Source: Pochonia chlamydosporia 170 (taxonomy: Eukaryota; Ascomycota; Sordariomycetes; Hypocreales; Clavicipitaceae). From it: DNA of 64,000 nucleotides. The translations under genes and the position numbers were made by a program. The stretch's first letter is position 1. Each line of letters begins with the position of its first letter. The stretch spans positions 1,178,001-1,242,000 of the forward strand of contig NC_035790.1 of the NCBI RefSeq assembly GCF_001653235.2. Direction: 5' to 3'. The notes under the pieces are model-generated. The model was given only the letters and a program-made list of their open reading frames with translations. It had not been told where the DNA came from and did not search any database. Shown here in pieces: positions 10,589-23,372 of this stretch.

Positions 10589-11855
10589 TCACCTCGCCAT
10601 ATTGACAACCTGCTGCTCCAACTTCTTGCACTTCATCTTCATATGCTTCACCGCCTCCATAAACAGCTCGTCACTATCCCACTGCCCCGTGCTTTCAATA
10701 GAAAAGATGAAGTGGTCCCTCCTCCTGCCAAGCTTCACCTTACCCTCAAACTCCGCATGCCGAAGACACTCCCTGCTCACAGTATCCTTCATGGCATCCT
10801 TAACAACAGCCTTCTTCTCACCAGCGTGGCCCTCATACCCGCTGCCCGCCTTCTTGGCCTCCTGGGCCGTGACCTTCTCCAGGCCAATGACCCCCTGAGG
10901 AAAGCACTTAGCAAACTTCTCGGCGTCAGCGCCAAGGATAGGCTTCAGGATCTTGATAGTCGGCATGAGGCGGTACGAGGCGGTGGCAACGGGTGAGAAT
11001 TTGGCATGGTCCGCTCCAATGCCCTTGTGCATGTGCATCGACAGGTTGATCGTCTGCTTGGGTCGCAGCTTGGCAATCAGAATGTCCGGATTCACAGGGG
11101 CAATGGCGTCCTCGCCGCTGAAATGCTCAACCTGCTTCCCGGTGGGGATAAACACGATATCTTTGGCGTAAACATGCGCATTGTTATACGCTTTGAGGGG
11201 GTCCGTCTCGTCGGGCGAGGCGTCCGGATTCACCGTGCAAGTGACATTGAGCTCTAGCCGTACCGTGTTCCAGTCGAAGCAGCCGGCGTAGGGATCCTCT
11301 CCAGCCTCCGGCTTTTTATGCCACTTTAAGAAGTTGTGGATGCCTTCGCGGCTGCCGTTGAAGGGAATCAAGCCCAGTCGGTGAGCGAGAACTTCGTCTT
11401 GGATAACGGATGTGTTGTTCTCGATGTAAACGTTTTCAATGGCAAGAGTGGGGATCTCGGCGATGAGAATGCGCCGAAAGGCATTGGCGAGAGAGGCATC
11501 CAGTCCCATTAACGAAAAGGACGAGTTGGAGGCTTCGTTCTGGTGGAAGGTGACGGAGAAGGCGGCCCGGAAGCGGTCAAGGGAGTAGGCATGATCTTCG
11601 CCGGGGAAGTGCCCAGGGTAATCGACAGATGTCACATCGGTGACGGTTTCGAGATTAATGCCGACAGTCTATAGAGAGATTGCTGTGGTTAGCTGCAGCT
11701 CCGGCGTAGAGTTTCGCTTGGCCAAGCTTCAAGATAGCTGTCATACTCGGCGATGGGAAACATTACACAACCAGAGATGAAAAGCTTACATTGCGTCGTT
11801 CCTGCTCCTCCGCGCTAGGCGCACCCCGCCAGCTGGCCATAGGTGCCGGTGCCAT
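10589..11855 (-). CDS. rpc40: DNA-directed RNA polymerase I and III subunit AC40 (RPAC1)
   Basis: Two exons, 11855-11790 and 11668-10589, join to 381 residues; the intron is 121 nt. The protein is the alpha-like subunit shared by RNA polymerases I and III and pairs with AC19 in enzyme assembly. The N-terminal dimerisation domain shows SLMGLDASLANAFRRILIAE and AIENVYIENN, typical of the D/L family. An insert domain follows, and the C-terminus ends in a helix with MKMKCKKLEQQV. Exon 1 encodes the 22-residue MAPAPMASWRG lead, which is short and weakly conserved, so the start is the first ATG that splices in frame. The length is a little above the yeast protein. Confidence 0.93.
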
Positions 11856-12328
11856 GACTGCGTGAAAGTCGTCAATGGCAAGTGGTTGGGTGAGTCGTGG
11901 TGGTGAGTTGCAAGCTTGGAAATGTTTTGGATGCCCCTCCAAAGCGAGCCAAGAAAGTTGAGCGACGAATCTTCAAAAAAAAAAAAAGTCAAGTTGCACA
12001 TCGGCCCTTGCAATGTCCTATCCAGCCTATCAAGACCCACCTGCACGCCGAACTAAGCCGGGTGTGTTTAGCGCTGTCCAGCTTCACGCCCCACCACATG
12101 CAACATTGAACGTCCATGTCAACTGGTGGCACATGGAACTTACAATCAACTTCAACTTCAAAGCACAGCCCAGCCTAAGGACTTCTCAAGTGTGATTATT
12201 TACGTCAATGGCAACAGTTATGTAATAATGCATTACACTTAGTATTTGATACATTATCTTGATACCCTAAAATACATTTACTGTCTTTAATGCTCCTTAT
12301 ATGGGCCCCACCAGCAAGTGCTGGACGC
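11856..12328. other. Intergenic region between AC40 and nup159
   Basis: It contains the AC40 promoter and the nup159 3' end. A 13-nt poly-A run lies near 11976. The 12190-12300 part is AT-rich, as expected for a 3' UTR. No gene seen. Confidence 0.4.
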
Positions 12329-15300
12329 CTAATCAATATCCTCCATGTTCCAAACTCCAACGCCTCGTTTCTCTACGTTGGACTTCAACTTTGAGAGTAC
12401 CGCTTGCCGGCGAGATTTCTTTTCCATCAGCTCACTCTTCTCATCCTTGCTAAACCCACTAAGTTTCTTTCGCGGTGGCGTGCCCTTCGTCGCACCATGC
12501 ACAGATAAGACACTGGACGACATTGTCAGGCTTTGGCGGAAGTTGCGAGATGGAGTAGAGTCTGGCGACATCATGATGCTCCTTCTCGCCTGTGGCGTCA
12601 TCGGAGAGCCTTCTCTGCTTCTAGCACCAAGCTTCATCCTACGCAGCTGTGTCTCCAACACGTCAATATCACCACTTCGCTTTTCTGCCATTGACGTCAT
12701 TTTGGAAATGGTACGCATGACCGCTTCAACGGTGGGCACATTGGTACTTCCTCTGCCCGATGAGCTTGATGCAGCCGCAATCCTTGTCTTGAGCAGAGTC
12801 AATGCTTCTTCCGCCTCCGTAAGCAATTTGGTAAAGTTGGCATACTCCCGTCGCAGCTCGTTCTGTTGAGCCGCCTGCTCGGCGCTGAGTGGCAGTGTGC
12901 GTGTGAATTCTGCTTGCTCCGGGTCCATTCGACTCATGATGACTCTCTTAAGATCTTCTTGTTTAGCTCGTAGTCGTTGCATGTCTCGTGACAGGTCCTG
13001 GCAAGCGTCCAATTTGTCGTCCAGATCTTGTACGCGACCATCCTCGAGGTCCGCGTGCAGTTCATTGTCCAGGACTTGCCCCAATTCATCAATCTCACAA
13101 AGGACCCAATCATCCGGGCTATCAAGGTCGCGTTTGCTTCGACCGTCCTCTGCGGCATACTCTGTGTGGCCCTTGGTGAATGCTTTTACAGCACGAGTGT
13201 TAAGCCCAAGTGTATCAATCATAGAGTTAATATCACGATACACAGCTTCCACTTGGGAGGGAACACTCTCCTTCGCAGGTGGAGCGACATTTGCGTGCGC
13301 GATAAACTCGTCAAGCTGCAAAGTCCCTTCAACTTCCGACGCCAGGATCTTTTGCACCTCCTCATCTTCTTCATCAACTAGAGGTTGCGTCTCTTCCGCC
13401 TCTTGTCTTTCCCTCATACGTCTATGCTGAAGCATAAAGGGGTCCTCGCCTTGTGATTGCTTTTCACTGCCGCCGATAATGGGATTCCCGTGATGCACTT
13501 GGGACTGTCTTGGTCCAAGAATCTGCGATGCCATTCCCGGCGCACTAACTGACCTTGAGGCCTCGGATCGAATGACTCTCTGCGGCACCGCACCACGTAT
13601 AGGACTAGGCGAACGAGGGCTGGCCTGACTTGGCTTGGGGAAGAGAGGTGCGTTGCGATTGATTTCCCCAAACAACGGACGGGCCCTATCTTCTGGTCTT
13701 GCTGTCCCTGGAGTCGTCCCTGCCACACCACCGAATGAACTTTGTGGGGTGAAACCGGGCGTTACATGAAGGCCACTCGTGCTTGGACTAAGATCCCTTG
13801 CAACATCGACCCCGCTGCCCTCTGATGCATCATCTTCGCCCAAGTCGCTCTCATCTTCTTCTGCCGTCTCTGGGAGTGAAGGAATACTCGATGGCTCCTT
13901 CGAAGGCGCCTTTGGCAGAATGAATCCCGACGCCGCAGGTGCATCATTGCCTTTATTTGATATTGGGGCCTTGCTGGAGTCAGCAGCTGGCGAAGCCTGA
14001 TTGGCAGTCTTCTTGGTAAAGTCAGGGGGCAACGGAGCATCTTCAACGACGGTTGGATTTTCTGCTGGTTTGGCGGCCTTGGTCACTTCCGTTGCAGGAG
14101 TTGATTCAGCTGACTTGTTGGTCTTGGCAAAGACTGATTGCGCCGCAGCGTTGGTTTGGGTCAATGACTGCTTCGGCGTGGTGGAATCGGATGATAACAG
14201 CGTAGAGTCAGTCTTCAATGGCGTAGTGCCGGATGCAAACAACTGGCTGCGGTTGGATGTTGCCGAAGATGACGACGAGTCGCCTAGCGGATAGACTGCC
14301 TTGCTTGTTGCATCAGGTGGTAAGGGGGCATCTTGCTCTTCCGTTTTGATTTTCGGCTCCGCAACGGGTGAATCAGCGGGCTTGTTTGACCCAAACACAG
14401 AGAAGCCGCCAGTTTTTGGCGTGTCTTTGGGAGTTCCAAAAAGACCACTGGATGGAGGGGTTTCGGTTTTGGTTGCTTGTCCAAAAAGGGAGGTTCCCGG
14501 AGTCGATGAGGTGGCAAAGCTAAATCTCGATGGCCCAGGTGTGGTCGTCGGGGTAGTAGATTCTTGTGACTGCTGAGAGACAAATATTGATCGCGGCTTG
14601 CTCTGGGGTGTTTCTTCAGTTGCCCCAGTAGTGTCCATGTCCTCGTCCTTGGCAGAAGAAGTAGCCTCGCTAGGCTTGTTGGCTGCATCGCCCAAGGCTG
14701 ACCCGAATGCACTTCCAAACATTGAGCCGCCAGAGGCGGCAGATGGCTTTTCGCTGGAGTCTTTTTGGAACGGATCAGGCTTGAAGGAAGACTCTAGTTT
14801 GAACGGTGTTGATGACGCAAACGGGTTGACGAGCGGTTTGTCTTGCTTGGCCGGGAAAGAAGCATCTGCTGTGTTATTCGACTTTGCCGGGGTGCCAAAT
14901 GAGCTTGCGCCAAATGTACTGCCACTCCCAAATGCACCTGAGCTGCTTTTGTTACTATCGAGCGATGCAAAGCCGCCTTGAGATGAAAATGCAGAGAATC
15001 CGCTTCCTGATGTCGTGGTTGTCGCCGCACCGGAAGAGTTGGACGCAGGAGCAGCGGCTGTGCCAAAGGGGCTTTGATTGCTACCTCCGCTAGCAAAACT
15101 AGAGAAGCCTGACTGGCCAAAGGCGGGTTTCGAACTAGCACCGGACGTCCACGGAGACGTTCTCATTCCCAGCTGCGAAGATTGCCCAAAGCCCAGTGCG
15201 CCGGTCTTACCAAACGCAGAGCCTGTGCCAGATGGTGAGCTCCCAAACGTACTGGAGCCAAACGTAGCGCCACCAGTGGGCGTTGCTGATGTGGTAGTTG

Positions 15301-16947
15301 ATGATCCCCATGGTGAGGATTTTTGCCCAAGCTGCGAGGAGTTTCCAAAAGCTGGTGCGGCGGTTGGTGGCGTTGATGCCGCAAATGGAGATGGCCCAGC
15401 AGCAGCAAAGGGAGAGGCGGAAAGTGACGGTGCAGCTTTTGTCGATGTTGACGCCGACTGACTGCTACTGTCCATCATTGCCAGACCAGGATAGTTGTGC
15501 CCTTGTTTAACTGCTTCATTGTACACCAGCCACCAAGAGCAAAGAACACCCTCGTGAGTTAGAACCCAGAATCCAGGCAATGGACCAGGAGATTGGTCTA
15601 GTTCTTCGTCTGACGGAATAGGCTTGTAAACTTTTTCTGTGCTGGAAAGATCCAAGGCAACACCAACAGTAACCGAATCATCCATGGTCTCTGTCATGGG
15701 CAAGGTTGGTCGTCTTGTATCCTCCAAGAATTCAGTAGTGGTGAACACGTTCGTGATGGAATCGGCTGGCTTATCGTTGGCTAAAGGCGTCTTTGATCTT
15801 GTCAGAATACCGACTTCTGTTGAAGCAGTAGACGAGACAATCAGAAGATCTTGCAGATTTAGAAAGTCCCGTAACCGCAAGATGGCGTGGTGAGGAGCTT
15901 TCTCTGCTCCAAAAGGCTCGACGGGGTCCGTTAATTTCTGGAATGTAAATGATGTTTGCGATTGTCGGGTGACAATATGGTAGATGGAGCTAGGAGGTGA
16001 CGCATTTGTTGCGCTGTGGATAGTAAGAAACAGGTTATTTTCCAGCCATGTAAGAGACGAAACTGGCATACTAATGTTAGTATATGAGTTGTGACAAGGA
16101 AAGGCAATTCTGATCTTATGCATACCATGACAGTCTCCTGAGTTTGGAGGCTTGGGGATATCTCCTTTACCTTCTCCATCAGGAGTCATTTGAGAAATGC
16201 TGCCATCAGCCATACCAGCGCAGAGCTGCTTGCCCTTGGCGCTCCAGCTAAGACAGCTTACTTGCGTCTTCAGCGGGTTACTCAACTTGCGTTCCTTCAA
16301 GTTGGCCATGTACAAGTTTCCATTGTTCGTCACAACGGCGCAGAGCTCAGACTTTTCTGCCGTAGGATTCGGCGCCAGATACCGTAAGGACTCCCCGTTT
16401 GTGGGTAGCTCAAAGGCAGAATTAGATGATCCCTGGAGCAGGCTTTGCACCTCATAAACCGCAAGGCCGCCTCCTGACTCTGCTGACAGCAGCAAATAAT
16501 TCTCGTCGGCAGTAAAACTGAGGTGCGAAACCCGCATAGGCATTGGCATCTTCAGCTGGGGTTCAAAAGCGCGAACTTCTGACTCGCCCTCTTTCGGCGA
16601 GCTGAATGCCTTTCGAACAGATTCGGTCGTAGCGATTGTTATTTGGTCGGGTCCGGCAGCAGCGACAAGACCTCTTCTCGAGGCGACGCTAAGGAGGCAT
16701 GATGTCGAGGCGGGTAAGGAAGACCATGCTGAAGTAAGACGAACTTTTGCCTCGCCAGCAAGAGGTAAGAAACCAAGACCCTGCAAAAACGGGGGTTAGC
16801 TATCGACATTTGCGACCCTTCGGCAAGAACAAGTGTAATTGTAACAAAATCACTAGAGCATACCTCTGTCTGAATAGTCTCCAAATCAGGTCCAACGGAT
16901 GATCCTCCTGCTGCACCACCCGCGTTGCTTCCAAAGCCGAAAGCCAT
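12329..16947 (-). CDS. nup159: FG-repeat nucleoporin Nup159 (Nup214 family)
   Basis: Exons 16947-16864, 16780-16126 and 16062-12329 give about 1490 residues. Nup159 sits on the cytoplasmic face of the nuclear pore and helps Gle1 and the helicase Dbp5 release mRNPs. The order is typical: an N-terminal beta-propeller (about 1-440); an FG/PxFG region (about 450-830) including two copies of a SQLG(x)2(S/T)SPW unit; a long charged Ser/Pro linker; and a C-terminal helical and coiled-coil part starting near SMIDTLGL that would bind Nup82/Nsp1. Exon 1 encodes an FG-like MAFGFGSNAGG start. The second intron (63 nt, 16125-16063) has a TACTAAC branch site and no stop codon, so retention would keep the frame. 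Removing it gives the family-like junction CHVSSLTWLENN. Confidence 0.9.
14890..15430 (-). repeat. nup159: FG-dipeptide repeat array inside nup159
   Basis: This segment codes for many short Gly-Phe units (AFG, TFGSS, PFG, GFGQ) in Ser/Thr/Ala/Pro-rich linkers. It is the permeability-barrier part of the nucleoporin. The DNA itself is not a clean tandem repeat; only the peptide is repetitive. Confidence 0.8.
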
Positions 16948-17777
16948 GTCTGCGGCACAGGTACCAGCCTCTTTAAATGTGGTCGAATTTCATGAATCCG
17001 TAGTGTGCGTGAATGAACCAGTTCAAGAGAGAATCCTCGTAGCGGAAATATTCGTCGTAAACGGTAATGTAGTCGTTTCGAGAGCAACGAAGTCCCAGAT
17101 CACACCAAAAAGCTGCCGTAAGGATAGACGCAACTACCACTTATCACGGTTTGAAAGGCCTGTTGTCTACAGCAACGGGGTAATAAAGCCGTATAATGCT
17201 CCTGCACGAGCAACAAGGTGGACAAGAAAGCAATGGGTGAAAAGCAAGAGAGACAGCGCACCGGCGGCACACACTGTCGCGACAGGCTGACTGGCACGCC
17301 AACTTTTTTGGAAGCTCCAGAGCAGCGCGAGATGGCAGGCACCAGCCACGTGACTAAGCCTCTAACAAAGTGGCTGCTGAACGGTGCAACAGGCAGTTGG
17401 TTTGCACCCAGTTACCAGCCACACCTCCTGCTCGGCGCCACAAGCTCAATGGCCAGCTGTGTCTTGCTCTCACTGACCTTTGCTAGGCGCAAGCTCTCCT
17501 GCCTGCTACCGTAGAAGGCAGCTTTTAGCCTCGTCATCCAGCTGTCTGCCTTTCTCAACCTCCCTCCACGCCAACCACTCGCCCACCGCATCAAACGTCT
17601 AGTCCATCAAGGACGCCAATTGCCAACCGCCATTCGCAACCGCATCCCCCTCCAGAGCCGTCAATTTTGCATTTCCTCACACAAACCCATCCTGGAATCA
17701 GCGTCAGAGATACAACACGAACCGTCAATCGGTGTAGCAGCCGAAACACTGCATCCCAACCAGGCACCGTAATCACC
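16948..17777. promoter_or_regulatory. Divergent nup159/pup1 intergenic region
   Basis: About 830 bp between two start codons. It contains several pyrimidine-rich stretches near 17500-17700 on the pup1 side. No protein gene or RNA is recognised. A shared promoter is inferred from the head-to-head layout. Confidence 0.4.
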
Positions 17778-18670
17778 ATGCCCGGCTTCGACTTCTCCAA
17801 CTACAACCGTAATGCGGCCCTCCACGCCAGAGGCGTACCTCTCCCCAAGGCCACCAGCACGGGTACAACTATCGTAGGCTGTATATTCGATGGTGGTGTC
17901 GTCGTACGTGCTTCGCCTCCCCAAGAACAACCCTCCCCCAGGCTGCCCCGTCAACCCAATACTAACAATCATCTTCCCAGATCGCTGCGGACACCCGAGC
18001 AACATCAGGGCCCATCGTCGCCGACAAAAACTGCGAAAAGCTACACTATATCGCCCCGCAGATCTGGTGCGCAGGAGCAGGCACCGCCGCCGACACCGAG
18101 TTCACGACCGCCCTCATCTCGTCACAGCTGGAGCTGCACTCGCTCTCGACAGGCCGCAAGCCCCGTGTCGTCACCTGCATGACCCTCTTGAAGCAGCACC
18201 TGTTCCGGTACCAAGGCTACATTGGCGCGTATCTCGTCGTCGCGGGTTGCGACCCCACGGGAACGCACCTGTTTACTGTTCACGCCCACGGCAGCACCGA
18301 CAAATTGCCCTACGTGACCATGGGAAGTGGTAGCTTGGCCGCCATGAGCGTCTTCGAGACGCAGTGGAAGCCGCACTTGACGCAGGAGGACGCCGTGAAG
18401 CTGGCTAGCGATGCCATCTTGGCTGGTATCTTTAACGACCTGGGCTCCGGTTCGAATGTGGACGTTGCAATCATCACAAAGGACAAGACGACGCTCAAGA
18501 GAAACTACATCAAGCCCAATGAGAAGAGTGCCAAGTTGCAGAGCTACGCGTATCCCAAGGGTACGACGGCTGTGCTTAATGAGAAGATTATCAAGAAGAA
18601 CGAAATCGGCCGATATGTCACGGTTACTGAGGTGCCGCTTGAGGGGGAGAAGATGGACGTTGATACTTGA
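17778..18670 (+). CDS. pup1: 20S proteasome subunit beta type-7 (beta-2, Pup1)
   Basis: Two exons, 17778-17903 and 17981-18670 (77-nt intron), encode 271 residues. This is the trypsin-like catalytic subunit of the 20S proteasome. A 29-residue propeptide ends in STG, and self-cleavage exposes Thr30 in the sequence TTIVG. The other active-site residues, Asp17 and Lys33 in mature numbering, are present in [19 protein letters not shown]. The intron falls after mature residue 13, so it separates the catalytic threonine from Asp17 and Lys33. The C-terminal tail that wraps beta-3 is present. It is divergent from nup159. Confidence 0.96.
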
Positions 18671-19544
18671 GAGCCGAGCGTTATGATATGGGTTAGAAAT
18701 TAGAAGTGGTAGCTAAGTGGGTAGAAACATGTAACAATACGAAATCGTCTTCATAATTCGTTCAAAACATTTGCACGCGAAAATCGTTGATACGCGAAGG
18801 AAAATTCACTGAGGAACGAAATGATACCGAGGTATTTAGAAAGTAGTAACCTATGCAATATTCTCCATTCATCTTTCAATACTGGGCAATGTCGCCACAG
18901 GGTATATAAACAAATGCTGAGGCTCCTCCGTCGGAGCTCATGTGCCAGAAACAAACCAACAAGACGCATTATATCAATGATAAAGAGGCTGTCGCTCCTC
19001 AAGAATGATCACCAAAGTAATTGACGATCTTAACGATCTTCATCGTACATGAAACAATGAAAAAAAAACCCCTTCAAATGTTGGTCCCTATTCCCCCTTC
19101 CCAGAACGATGATGCGTGACAAAAGATTTTCTTTCTGAGGGAAATTGAAAAACAATCCTGGCAGAGGTGGTAAGGTTGCAAACATTGTGAAATAGTTTCC
19201 ATGATGCCGAAAATGTACTGCCCAACTCCGCATGTCTCAAGTCTTCGGCGAAGGAGAGAGGCTGGTAATAAGAGGCTGATGGGCGAAGAGAAGAGTAAAG
19301 AGTCAAGTAAAAAGGGAAAGAAAAGAATCCACCCGCTTAAATGCTGACTATAGAAGCACACAAAAAAGAGGTATCCCGTAAGTCATGTTAGACAGGGCTC
19401 CCGACCCGGAAAATAGGTAAATATGGAAGAAAAATGAACTCCGAAGTAGATGGATATAGGATGAATGTTGAAAGAAGTCATTGTCATTAGAATTTGCACC
19501 GCTAGTTTTTGTCGTCCTCAAGGTCGATGTAATTTTGGGTCCAG
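18671..19544. other. Convergent 3' region of pup1 and the Nif1-like gene
   Basis: About 0.87 kb with no supported gene, AT-rich, consistent with two facing 3' UTRs and terminators. Confidence 0.4.
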
Positions 19545-21908
19545 TTAGGAGGACTTTAGACCAAACATGGTTCTTGTACGGGATTTGCTGCGTGCTTTTT
19601 TCTTATTTTTGCTTGGTGACGCCTCGTCGTCGTCGTTGTATTTGGCCTTGTGAATCCTACAAAGACACCATCTGTTAACTCCATGTCGTCCAGGGGCGAG
19701 GCACCATGGTGGACTGCAAACTTACCAGCTGTTGCCCACCATACTCATTCCTTTTGCTTCAGCCATGCGGTAGAATTTGGCGCTCTTTTTGAGATTCTTC
19801 TTGCATCCGATGCCTTGGGCGTAGCAGAATCCTGCTTCGGCGAGAGCGTCGACGTCTCCCCAAGCTAAAAGGCAATCATGTTAGTGGACGATGAACTAAT
19901 CAGCGATATCAACTGCTGTATGGCACTTACTCCCGGCAATCTCAAAGCACCGCAACGCAAGAGATTTGTCTTGCTCAATGCCCCATCCATTCATATGCGA
20001 AACACCCAGCTCGTAAATGCTCAACGCAAACTGTGCCTTTCGCGTCCTTCTCTCAAGAACAGCAGCCGGCGCGGCACGCCCGTCCTTCAATTGATCCTCG
20101 TCATCGGCAATTTCAACGCTCGCATGTTCGGCTGCCTTTCTCAGCCATTCAACACCTTCCCTCTGATTCGCTCGCATACCCCAGCCATGGCGGCACGCAA
20201 GGGCATATAATAGCATGGCTGTTGGGTTGTTCTGTCTTGCGGCAAGTCTGAGGTGATAGGTTGACTCATTCAACGAACCGTTTTCGTGACACTCAATACC
20301 CTTGGCCAGATGCTCCTCTGCAGACATCTCAGATGCGGTTGGAGCCAGAGATCGAGCTGTAGGCGGTGGTCGGATTGTGCTGGCAGAGTCACTTGTGTTT
20401 GTGGAAGCCGGTGTCCTACCTCGGGCTTGCTCGTGCAAAGCGGATGTGAGCGTTCTTCCTCTTGGAGCATCCTCAGACTTCCGAGGAGCATCTGCCAATG
20501 GTCGGAAGGGAAATGATGAGGGGCCTGCAAGCCTCGAGCTGTCCAGACTCATTTTGCCAGCCTCCATTGACGGCCGAGCCAGGCTTCCTGCCGTGCTCAT
20601 GGCATCATCGGGAACGGTCCTAGCAGATGAACTGGATGGCCGCGTGGGTGGTGAAGGAGGGGCTCCGATAGGATAGCGCTGAACGTTGCTAGGCGGAACC
20701 ATGGGCTGCTCCCATTGAAAGGTTGCTGGCGCCGTGGTTTCATTCGGTTCTGATCGCTGGATAGATTTCCCTCTTGGAAGAGAGAATTTAGAGTAGATGT
20801 ATGACGTAGCGCCCTTACCATCTTCTGTTTGCTGATCCATGAATGCTTCGCTATGCATGCTGACGGGAGTATGAGCGGTATCGTCAGCCAAAATGAAAGA
20901 CGGCTGACTGTCGGAGGACGCCTGCCGTGTTGGCATATCGAATCCAGGTGTGCCAGCCCTACTTAGCGGTCGCGAGAAGTTGAAAGACGGCCGCGGCAGG
21001 GCGGATGAATCTGAAGCTGCGGATGGTGATCTTTTGAAGGATGAACTCATAGCAGGCGAATGCATTGAATTTGCCAAAGCAACACTACCTGAAGATAATT
21101 TGCGTGGTAAAGAATGAAATGAGCCGCCCATATTGCTCGATGTCTCATCATCTTCAGGCACGGGAGAGGAGAGAATACTCGAGGAGCGCTTAGGGAAGAG
21201 AGAAGGCGGTGGGACAAGGCCCAGCTCATCAAAGCTGCCTTGCTTCGCCCTTTCCGGAGAGCCTGTGAGGATATGCGCTTGTTGAGACGGAGGAGAATGC
21301 ATGCTGTTGTCCATACGAGTCGGGGATACTTCCGAGTGCTGCTCGTGCTGGGACTTGGTATCGCTTTGAATCGGTGATGGTGAGCGCTCTTGGCGAGCAC
21401 CAAAAACATCTCTTCGCTCTTCGGCAACGCTCATTTGTCGTCCCCGTGGCACATCCGGGATTGATGAGGGCAGTGCTGGTACGTCAGCATTGGGCGTAGG
21501 TGGTATGCGGCTCATACGTGGGTGCATAGATCTGGGTCGTTCTTCGTTTGTAAAGGCATCCTCGATTTCAGTTTTGAGACCCAGACCAGAGGATGGCTCT
21601 GGGGATTCAGGATCTGATAGAGATTCTGTTGACAGCGAACGAAAATACTCTGATCTACCTTGAACAACCAACGGAGACTCCACGGTAAGGGGAGGTAGTC
21701 TGCTCATCCTGTTTCCATCCCTGTTGCTTTCCTGAAGTTGCTTGGCTAACAGGCGACTCTGAAGGGCGAACGCATCGAGGGGAGATAACTCAGGTGGTGC
21801 TTCGCCAGCAATGTGCATGCGGGGGGATCGTAGTGGTCTCGAGCTTGAAGACATCACTGATGAGTGTGAGTCGGCCCGCAGGTCGAGCAAACCCGGGCGC
21901 TTCGACAT
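19545..21908 (-). CDS. nif1: Sel1-repeat protein of the Nif1/Dsf2 family
   Basis: Exons 21908-19931, 19864-19726 and 19656-19545 give 742 residues. About 550 residues are disordered and rich in Ser and Pro, with many SP/TP sites. They are followed by Sel1-type helical repeats: HLAKGIECHENG, TAMLLYALACRHGWGM, ALSIYELGVSHMNGWG and ALAEAGFCYAQGIGCKKN. The end is SWIHKAKY plus a basic, Lys/Arg-rich tail. In fission yeast Nif1 inhibits the mitotic kinase Nim1/Cdr1; Dsf2 is the budding-yeast relative. The role here is inferred from that match. The start MSKRPGLLDLRAD is preferred over an ATG 53 codons upstream in a non-conserved lead. The first of the two introns is clear (66 nt, branch CCACTAAC). 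Confidence 0.8.
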
Positions 21909-22931
21909 GGTTGAGTTGTCGAGCACCGTCAAACGGTGCAACTTGATCGCATACAGGAGTTGAGAAGATGGTCGGCCTGCGATAAAGAGAGCGGATGGGG
22001 AAGAAAATAGTTCGAGACGGTACCCGAGAGTAGTTGAGACACAGTAGGAAGAGAACAGGGGGTGCAAGTGACGGTAAAGAGTGATTCAAGTTCCAACGTC
22101 GTCAAAGTTGACCCAAGCATGCAGGCAGTGTTTGGTATCGTATCGTTGGCGCGAGTAATTCGGTACAAGAGGCGACTCGACGACGTTATGGCGGCTGTGC
22201 GAGAGGCAAGAACCACCAATTCCGGCAATGTGCTGGTAATACTATGCGGCCAGCCGATGAAGTGATCAATGTAAGAACGGGCAGTGTCGTCGTCGTGGTG
22301 TTCAATGTCGACAAAAATAACAAAAATCGGGGCTAATGGTCAGGCACACGGAATGGCGACGTCAATGCTTGCGGGTGTTGCGTCGTGGCGCAGCAAACAG
22401 CACAATCTGGTAGAATCGAATCAAATAAAATCAAACGAAGGCGTCGAGTGTCGTACGGCGTTGAAGAGTTGTTTGGACTGGAGTGGTGGAAGAGTCTGCT
22501 CAGGTGCGTGCATATATGTGCACCTTGTTGCCGTGGTTATTGGTGGGATAAAGGGGCCGTGACGTATGGATTGTAATTTATCGCAGGGAGAGGCGGAGAG
22601 AAATGAAGGCGTTGGTGTTTTTGCGACGTGCGACGAGATAAACAGCGTCTGGTGCAATGAAGAGGTTCAATCACCCAGTGTCCCTATTCATGGACATTGG
22701 GGGCCCATCTGCCACGCTTGCAGGGTCGAAATACGGGTAGTATGTAAAGGCGAAGGAGGAGAAGGGAAGGAGACAAGCAAGTTGAGCACGAGCATGACCA
22801 TGAGCACAGGCGAAGGATGGATGTTGCGCCTCAGTGGAGGAGGATGACATGGGATGGGATGGTATGGGACGGGGATGAGGCAGATTGGATGCACACCGGA
22901 ACTAACAGAAGATTGATGGTTCCATTGAATC

Positions 22932-22947
22932 TACGGAGTACGGAGTA
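22932..22947 (+). promoter_or_regulatory. Tandem TACGGAGTACGGAGTA motif
   Basis: Two overlapping copies of TACGGAGTA with a 7-nt period, followed by AAGTACT. The same overlapping pair recurs at 50757-50772. Function unknown; it may be a transcription-factor site or a mutational footprint. Confidence 0.45.
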
Positions 22948-23086
22948 AGTACTCGGACTGGAAAAAGGAAACACCAGGCTCAACAGGCAATCAATACGAG
23001 GGCCAGACGCAACGGTGGCTTCAAATGTTCTCGGCCCTGCAGCACTGGAACTACTGGCGCGGTGGGCAGAATAACGCCTAGACTGC

Positions 23087-23372
23087 CCAGACCAGGAGCG
23101 ACCAGTTGAGGTGCAGCCAAGCCAATCTAGATGTCAGTTGACCAGATGTCTGGCCAGGCAGTTTCTGGTGGTATGTGTTCAATGTTGCTGGCCGTTTTGT
23201 AGCAAGTGGCACGGGCTGGACTGGAACGAACTTGACCAGACCATTGAAACTGACCAGACTTCAACTGACTGGTACAGCCCGGAGCACAGCAAGCAAAACA
23301 ACAAAAAGTCGAAGCCTCAACTGGCATCTGCACCGAGACTGGCTAGATGCCCCAGTCCAGGCTGGACCAGAC
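23087..23372. repeat. Cluster of CCAGAC/GTCTGG words
   Basis: CCAGAC occurs at 23087, 23236, 23253 and 23367, and GTCTGG at 23148, mostly within TGACCAGAC or GGACCAGAC contexts. The density is well above one per 2 kb expected for a hexamer counted on both strands. Function unknown. Confidence 0.4.

Noticed and set aside
21909..22067. An upstream ATG (22067) giving a 53-residue longer Nif1-like protein
   Set aside because: The extra residues are hydrophobic and unlike the family; the MSKRPGLLDLRAD start reads better.
22848..22880. G-rich ATGGGATGGGATGG patch as a telomere-like or quadruplex element
   Set aside because: Too short and irregular to call; it does not match the usual fungal telomere unit TTAGGG.
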